This document shows positions 58,901-64,000 of a stretch of 64,000 nt of DNA, in pieces (position 1 is the stretch's first letter; every line of letters starts with the position of its first letter). A program made the position numbers and the translations under genes. The stretch is from Ceratothoa steindachneri (taxonomy: Eukaryota; Arthropoda; Malacostraca; Isopoda; Cymothoidae). The notes under the pieces were generated by a model that was given only the letters and a program-made list of their open reading frames with translations, did no database searches and was not told the DNA's origin. Location of the stretch: the NCBI GenBank assembly GCA_963969495.1, contig OZ018321.1, positions 102,301,578 through 102,365,577 on the forward strand, in the 5' to 3' direction.

Positions 58901-60046
58901 TTCTTAACTTCTCCATGTTCAATTCTGGCAAAGCGTTTCGCAAGTAAGCGAAACAGCTACCATCCTTACTTAAAGCTTTGGTAAACTGTTTGATCAAGTC
59001 TAGCTTAATGTGCAGCGACGGTAAGAATAGGTATCTTGTATATTTCCACCAGAGGGTTGTTTATGGTGTTTCTTGCTCTGCAATGCAGCGATTCCTTCCA
59101 TATAGGCAAGCTCTTCTTCAAATAATGCTCAGCTCTCTTCTAACTATCCCACATGCATAGCAAGCTTTGGTACCTACTTGCTGAACACGGACTGTTGTCC
59201 CAACAAAAGTTCGCCATTTTCAGGTCAACACACATCAACTACTCTTGCTTATTATTACGAATTTCACCACTTCATACTTCTCTTTCAGTGTTGTCGAGTT
59301 AGCGATGGGTACAGAAAAAAACTGGTTTTCGTTGTGCAGCAGAACACATTTCAGCGATCGTTTGCTGTTGTTAGTGAACAGTCTAAATTCTTCCGATTTG
59401 TACTGTGCCATTCTAAGCTTGTGCAGAGGCTGCGTAATACCTTTACGTACAACAAGTCCTTCTCTTCATAAAAAACAGGTGATATTCTTGATGTTTGTTT
59501 CGGTAAAAGGTCATACAAACACTGTAAGAGAGGAGGGTTTTTCCTTCAATCTAGATGCCAACACTTTGGCAGAGGACTTTAACAAGTTGAGTAATGCCAA
59601 CTAGATCATTTAGCTTCTTTTGGGAAAAAGGTTGTTACTCATCATAGTTGAAAAACACTTCTTAATTTTCTTCAACATTAGAGGAATCTTCCTGACTAAG
59701 GTTATGAAGTTCACAAATGATAAGTACTTGAATTTCATCATGATGAACTATAGAATGACGTACTGATTGAAGATGCTTCGGTTCTTTCTGTTGATCCCAC
59801 TCAAATCAATATCACAAATCTCACGGATAATGCCATCGTTTGTCGTCTCCCTCCAAACCATAGGAATTCCACAACTCTTCTTATCCTTGGTCAACGACGC
59901 AGATACTTGGTGCCTATCTTGCATAACGTGTGGCGCCCAAGCTTTGCCCTGGTCACCAGGTTTCATATCAAAATAAGGATCGTAATCAAGCTTTAGGAAC
60001 AGAATACATCGGGCTTATTTTTGCAGGATCTTTTGGCTGAATCCAT
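58901..60046 (-). pseudogene. Cc8L18.2-like family copy B, N-terminal and central part
   Basis: A start codon at 60046 opens MDSAKRSCKNKPDVFCS, the family's N-terminal Cys-rich segment. It is followed by KPGDQGKAWAPHV (59960), CGIPMVWRE (59860), a FSQKKLNDLVG block (59610), LLLGQQSVFSK (59210), the RNTINNPLVEIYKIPILTV block (59060) and finally IKQFTKALSKDGSCFAYL just before the LINE insertion at 58901. The order equals that of copy A and extends it at the N-terminus, where copy A is missing. Frames change often. The continuation lies at 52357-51925. Confidence 0.75.
58902..58914. repeat. Target-site duplication, right copy
   Basis: TCTTAACTTCTCC follows the A-run of the LINE 3' end; its partner is at 52345-52357. 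Confidence 0.75.
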
Positions 60047-60299
60047 TTTATTCACCAGCAAAAGAAAAATACCTTTTAGTCAAAATATTTACGCATATAA
60101 ACTCTACAGATTCGTTAAGTTAAATAAATAAGAAATAGATTGCATCATACAAATAAAAAATCACTGTACATATAAGAAGCCACGTAAAACATCATGTGAC
60201 AATAAAAAAGTAGACTTTATTGAGCAAAACTACTATTATTTTTGTATTCAGCACATCAAAATTGTCCTAAATCAGATAAATATCTTTCGCCAAATTTTC

Positions 60300-60734
60300 G
60301 ATGGACGAACCTCCTGCCATCTGAATGAACCAAAGAAATTCTATTTCGATTCATCGCTTAAGTGCACTTTGGTCCATTGATCTTCTGTTTGTAGAACGTG
60401 CTTAGCGGTGGCGTGATACTGAGTTCCTGGAGAAACTAATGCCTACAGTTTCATTTACTTCTCGGTAAATCCTGGCTGCTGCCTTGTATCGCTCCATTTT
60501 TTACCTATGTACGTACAATGGCATGCGCATCTCTTTCGAAGTATTCCTAGGCCTAGCAGTAGAAATTCCAATGATACATAGACATGTATTATTGCCACGT
60601 GATATAATATTATGTACCGCACTTTTAGCGCGTTTAACCATTTCCGCTATGCCTCTAATGGTGAGATAATTCTCTTGACGTAGTTTAACAATTAGCTCCG
60701 TGAAATAGGCAGGTGTTTTATGTGCCCTCTGCAT
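60300..60734 (-). pseudogene. Tc1-type transposase relic, DNA-binding part
   Basis: The open part (60734-60501) begins MQRAHKTPAYFTELIVKLRQ and has TIRGIAEMVKRAKSAVHNII, a helix-turn-helix of the Tc1/mariner type. The following sequence (60500-60300) has ARIYREVNETVGI and SRNSVSRHR, fitting the second helix-turn-helix, then stops. The catalytic core is not recognisable below 60300. Terminal repeats were not found. Confidence 0.65.
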
Positions 60735-62184
60735 ATTTCTTGCTCATAACCTGACAAAGTGAAGGATGAAAGTGCTGTGAATTCATGAAATAAGTTATTA
60801 CCCTAAATTATTTGGTCGTATCAAAGATAGAAGTAGTAGAATTACGCTGAACGGTTCATTTTGACCACAATATTTTGAGAATAAAAATAATCATTTGCAT
60901 CCAACTTGCAGTTTCAGCCACCCTAACATGTACAATGTACATGTACAACTTATAGACATATTTATTTTATATCTGTACTTTATCATGCATTACTTACCAT
61001 TATTTGGTTTGAAGCTAGTGTAAGTTTTGTGCTGGAAGCCTAAGTGTCCGACTAATTATTGGGGCGACTGTATTTCTCTCCCTCTCTATATATATTTCTC
61101 TCCTTTCTCTATTTCTCCCTTTGTTTCTCGTTTCCTTACTATTTCTTTATGTCTACTTTACTCTTTATTTCTCTCTCTTCGATTCAGTCTAGCCCTTGCC
61201 TATCTACATAATGTGATGTGCCTTTACTTTAAAATCTTTTAACGTAATCTTCCTTCCAGATTCACGGAAATGACTTATTTCCTTGCCATTTAAAAGCACA
61301 CAATAAAATTGAAAACATAGCATGCCTAAATGAAGCTATTCTTTCGCATTTTTTTCTCCAAAGCATCATTAGACCTTTAGAAATGGAAGAAATAATTGGA
61401 GGACGCACCTGAGTCAGAAATTCCCGTAACAATACAATTATAAATCACAAATGCATTCGTGAAGTTTTGCTCCATATACGACCAGACAACCTTGAGACTG
61501 AAACATTGGAATATAGCCTCCAACCACCCTGTTTACTTTGATAGCAAAACAATCAGTAGTTTCAATCTCTCTCATAAAACTAAACGCCAAATTATACAGA
61601 ACTGTTCAGGAGTAGAGAATGATATACCCAAATATAAATTTTCTTGAAAATACTCTTTTGAATTTATATGATAATTGCACAGAATATTCTTTGATTTTTT
61701 CTCTACGAGTAAGTGCGTCCGAGTTTTATTTTATGGAAATGCAAATATAAAAAGTTAAGACGAAATAAATATGTATTTTGAGAAAGAATGTGCCCAATAC
61801 TAGAGAATATTAACATATTATATTCAGTTTACAAAAAATAAATTCTTACGGTTCTAGGGCAAAACTGTGAACGTGTATTGTTCATTTATTCGGTTGGCTT
61901 GACGAGATGCAGCCAGCAAATACTTCAGAAAACACTTGTCCTGTGAAAGTGTGATAGATCGACATTGTTCCACACTTTGAGGCATTGTAATCAGTCAAAT
62001 ATTGTGATTTCGCGCATATTAAAGAGCGATAAGGATGTTGATAAGGAACGATTTAAAACATCAGACGGGCTTTCTGTCAAGTTGTACGCTTACGAATCAG
62101 TGTCTCTCCCCAAACTATCTCGTGTTGAGAGAAGTGAGTCATATTACGCTACCCGGCTAAGAAAACTCTCATGCAAAAAGAATA
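60735..62184. other. No gene recognised
   Basis: Includes a CT-rich low-complexity part near 61070-61190. One plus-strand frame (61965-62210) lacks any recognisable domain and overlaps the mariner relic. No RNA gene was seen. Confidence 0.5.
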
Positions 62185-62930
62185 AAGCGGTTATTTTGAC
62201 GTTATCATAATGAAACATGACATCAGTCAATTCTGCCACCACTTGTAGTTGTTGATCGTATAATTGAGCGTCGATAGACTAATTGCCTTCTAACAATTCC
62301 CAGTAAATCACTCTCTAGACAGCCCACCAAGCACAAACTATAATCTTCTTTTAATGTCTGTCATCCTTTGCCTGAAATTGAACTGGTGTACCATGTTCTG
62401 TCCAGTTTCTCTTGTGTATACTGTTCGAGTGTAAACACCATTTCTCATCTGCAGTAACCATTTTGTTCAGCTAATCCAAACGACTTTTCTTGGACAGTGC
62501 ATAGCGTCATATAAGCATGGCTGCTGCGCTGACGGTTGAAGTAGGTCCGTTTACGTGGAATCCATGCGTCCAATTTGGAGACTTTGCCCATTTCCTTTAA
62601 AGGATGCAAAATGGCTATATGGCTGACACTAGACTTTTCAGCCAGCTTACGTGATATCAGATGTGTATCAACTTTGATACAGGTGCACAAACGGTCATTG
62701 TCAATAAGTGAAGGTTGACGATTTATTGGCTTATCTTGGAGATCAAATTGGCCACGTTAAAAATTCTTAAACCAATCGTAGGTTGTGCGACGACTTATTG
62801 TGTCTTCTACAAATGCTTGGTATACGACGTTGCGATTGGCAGCGTTTAATCTGGACTTGTAATCACACAGTAAAAGAGTACGTTGCTGTTAATGAGAAAA
62901 AGAAAGAGATGATTAATTTTTGAATCTTCA
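62185..62930 (-). pseudogene. mariner-type transposase relic
   Basis: Read on the minus strand from 62930: RLNAANRNVVYQAFVEDTIS and RTTYDWFKNF (first helix-turn-helix region), FDLQDKPINRQPSLIDND, then THLISRKLAEKSSVSHIAIL (second helix-turn-helix), and GKVSKLDAWIPRKRTYFNRQ, typical of mariner transposases with the WVPHxL-type motif. Further on are EMVFTLEQYTQEKLDRTWYT, then KKIIVCAWWAV and a RVIYWELLEGN-like segment in a shifted frame. The D,D34D triad cannot be completed: the first Asp region is broken (ENGYCR instead of the usual DEKW neighbourhood) and the C-terminal end is missing below 62185. Stops and shifts show it is dead. Confidence 0.78.
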
Positions 62931-64000
62931 GATATTATAAATAGTGACAGACTAATTACTGTGACGTCACCTAGGGTTTCCAATTCTTCTCTATAACGTG
63001 AAATTGATTGAACGCGCGTGTAAAGGTGAGAGTATAGCTATTCCTAAACGTTAAAATTTAATGACTTTTCAAATTTCCTTTTAAAGTGGCTCTCAAACTT
63101 GTGTTGTGGTAAACCTCGCCACCAACCCTGAGTAAATAGCCTTCTCCCGCGCAATCTCAAATTGGTCTTCGTCTTTTTACGATCAATTTTAGTTAAAAAG
63201 AATTTAATGGCTTCTGCGAACTCCTGGATGTGAAAACATGCAGACGCCCTCACCAAATTGATTTGACTCTTTTTCTTTAAGGACTTGCAAAGGATAGTTT
63301 TCAAGTTCTACAACCATCCATCCTCCTTAGCGATGACGGATGTCCTTCTCATACAAAAGGTCAATGGATTGTGTTACGATGAAGCTATGTAAATGAAAGA
63401 CTTCTATAACATTTTGCAACCTTATGTAGATGATATTATTGTGGTAGATGTGTTTTATGATATAAATTTAGACAATCTCACTGCCTTTTCAATTAATGAC
63501 AAGGCTGGTCAGTTTATCTGACATTATTTCTCTACCTTTTTTAGCAATTATGAAGCGATATTGTCAGCATCTAACGCAAGAAATGTTTAAATGGAAGGAT
63601 AATCAATAGTGAAATGCTTTTAAAGAAGAGAGATAAAATGTAAACATCAAAACAAAACAAATATGTAACAAATTTAAGGTAGTAATTTTTATGTAATTCA
63701 AGTTGCGCTTTCTGGCCAGAATGGTAAAGTATAGCGGAGAGATAAAATGTGAAATAAACAAGAAAAGAGAGACATACTCTCTGATGCTTACTTATTGTTA
63801 ATGAAAATGACAGGGAGGTGCGGATGAAGGCATACAAGAAGTCAAAAAGAGTAATGACACGTGTGGTGAAACCCATTATGAAAGCACCTAATAAAGCAGT
63901 TTGGTTGAAAATAAATGAGGATCTGTAGTGTAATAGCAATTAATTTTTGAAAGAAGTGAGAATAGTGAGCAATCAATGGGGAGAATAGTTGTCTAAACAT
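62931..64000. other. No gene recognised
   Basis: Two open frames on the minus strand (63044-63304, basic; 63571-63939, strongly hydrophobic) have no domain I recognise. Their composition follows the AT-rich background, so I do not call them genes. Confidence 0.45.

Larger units (their letters stand above)
52358..58901 (+). mobile_element. I-clade LINE with gag-like ORF1 and RNase H, near full length
   Basis: A 6.5-kb plus-strand non-LTR retrotransposon, GC-richer than its surroundings. Order: 5' UTR (52358-53430), gag-like ORF1, ORF2 with AP-type endonuclease, reverse transcriptase and RNase H, then a 3' UTR ending GGCAGTCGCTAGATAGG..TTAAAATTTG plus an A-run at 58891-58897. A 13-bp target-site duplication brackets it. 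RNase H in ORF2 together with the gag zinc-knuckle region places it in the I group of clades rather than CR1. It is broken by numerous stops and shifts. A second, split copy lies at 11.3-16.9 kb. Confidence 0.85.

Noticed and set aside
63044..63304. 86-codon basic minus-strand frame near the mariner relic
   Set aside because: No domain, no family resemblance and no clear promoter or splice context; kept as unassigned sequence.
63571..63939. 122-codon hydrophobic minus-strand frame resembling a membrane protein
   Set aside because: The Phe/Leu/Ile/Ser-rich composition is what AT-rich DNA gives when read as protein. No topology signature or homology was recognised.

Overview
This window reads as non-coding, AT-rich chromosomal DNA from a repeat-rich invertebrate, most likely an arthropod. 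The reasons are the mix of CR1-like and I-like LINEs, Tc1/mariner and hAT DNA transposons, Penelope-like elements (PLEs), a protein family resembling the bracovirus/arthropod Cc8L18.2 repeat family, and very long (TA)n microsatellites. The species cannot be told from sequence alone. I find no convincing intact multi-exon host gene, no tRNA or rRNA gene and no CRISPR array. Almost everything recognisable is a decayed mobile element; one short secreted-peptide-like ORF (24482-24748, minus) is the only candidate host gene.

Layout. 1-3.6 kb: no gene. 3.7-5.0 kb (minus): relic of the Cc8L18.2-like family. 5.6-7.2 kb (minus): 5'-truncated CR1 with an almost open RT frame. 7.8-9.4 kb: PLE GIY-YIG remnant, a 215-bp tandem duplication and a degenerate ~80-bp tandem repeat. 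11.3-16.9 kb (plus): one I-clade LINE copy that seems split by a ~3 kb insertion, which carries an unnamed GDSTNVN protein family on the minus strand. 20.8-22.5 kb (plus): Tc1 transposase relic interrupted by a ~1.1 kb LTR-like segment; a diverged relative of that segment lies on the minus strand at 29.3-30.1 kb. 33.0-34.5 kb: hAT element with both terminal repeats and a transposase remnant. 35.0-36.5 kb: PLE endonuclease remnant among four (TA)n tracts, with hammerhead-like hairpins. 38.4-39.2 kb (minus): tail of a second CR1/L2-type LINE. 39.5-50.05 kb: three CR1 copies in one orientation, separated and followed by pyrimidine-rich tracts; the middle copy is near full length, with an ORF1 carrying an SGNH-esterase-like domain. 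50.3-51.8 kb: Tc1 relic and a probable solo LTR. 51.9-60.05 kb: a second Cc8L18.2-like relic (minus) split by a near-full-length I-clade LINE (plus) with recognisable target-site duplications. 60.3-62.9 kb: Tc1 and mariner relics.

The main story is layered insertion. At least three older elements have been cut open by younger ones, and the CR1 family repeatedly sits against CT-rich tracts and shows internal tandem duplications. All element assignments come from reading conserved motifs by eye; boundaries are approximate unless a terminal repeat or duplication is stated.
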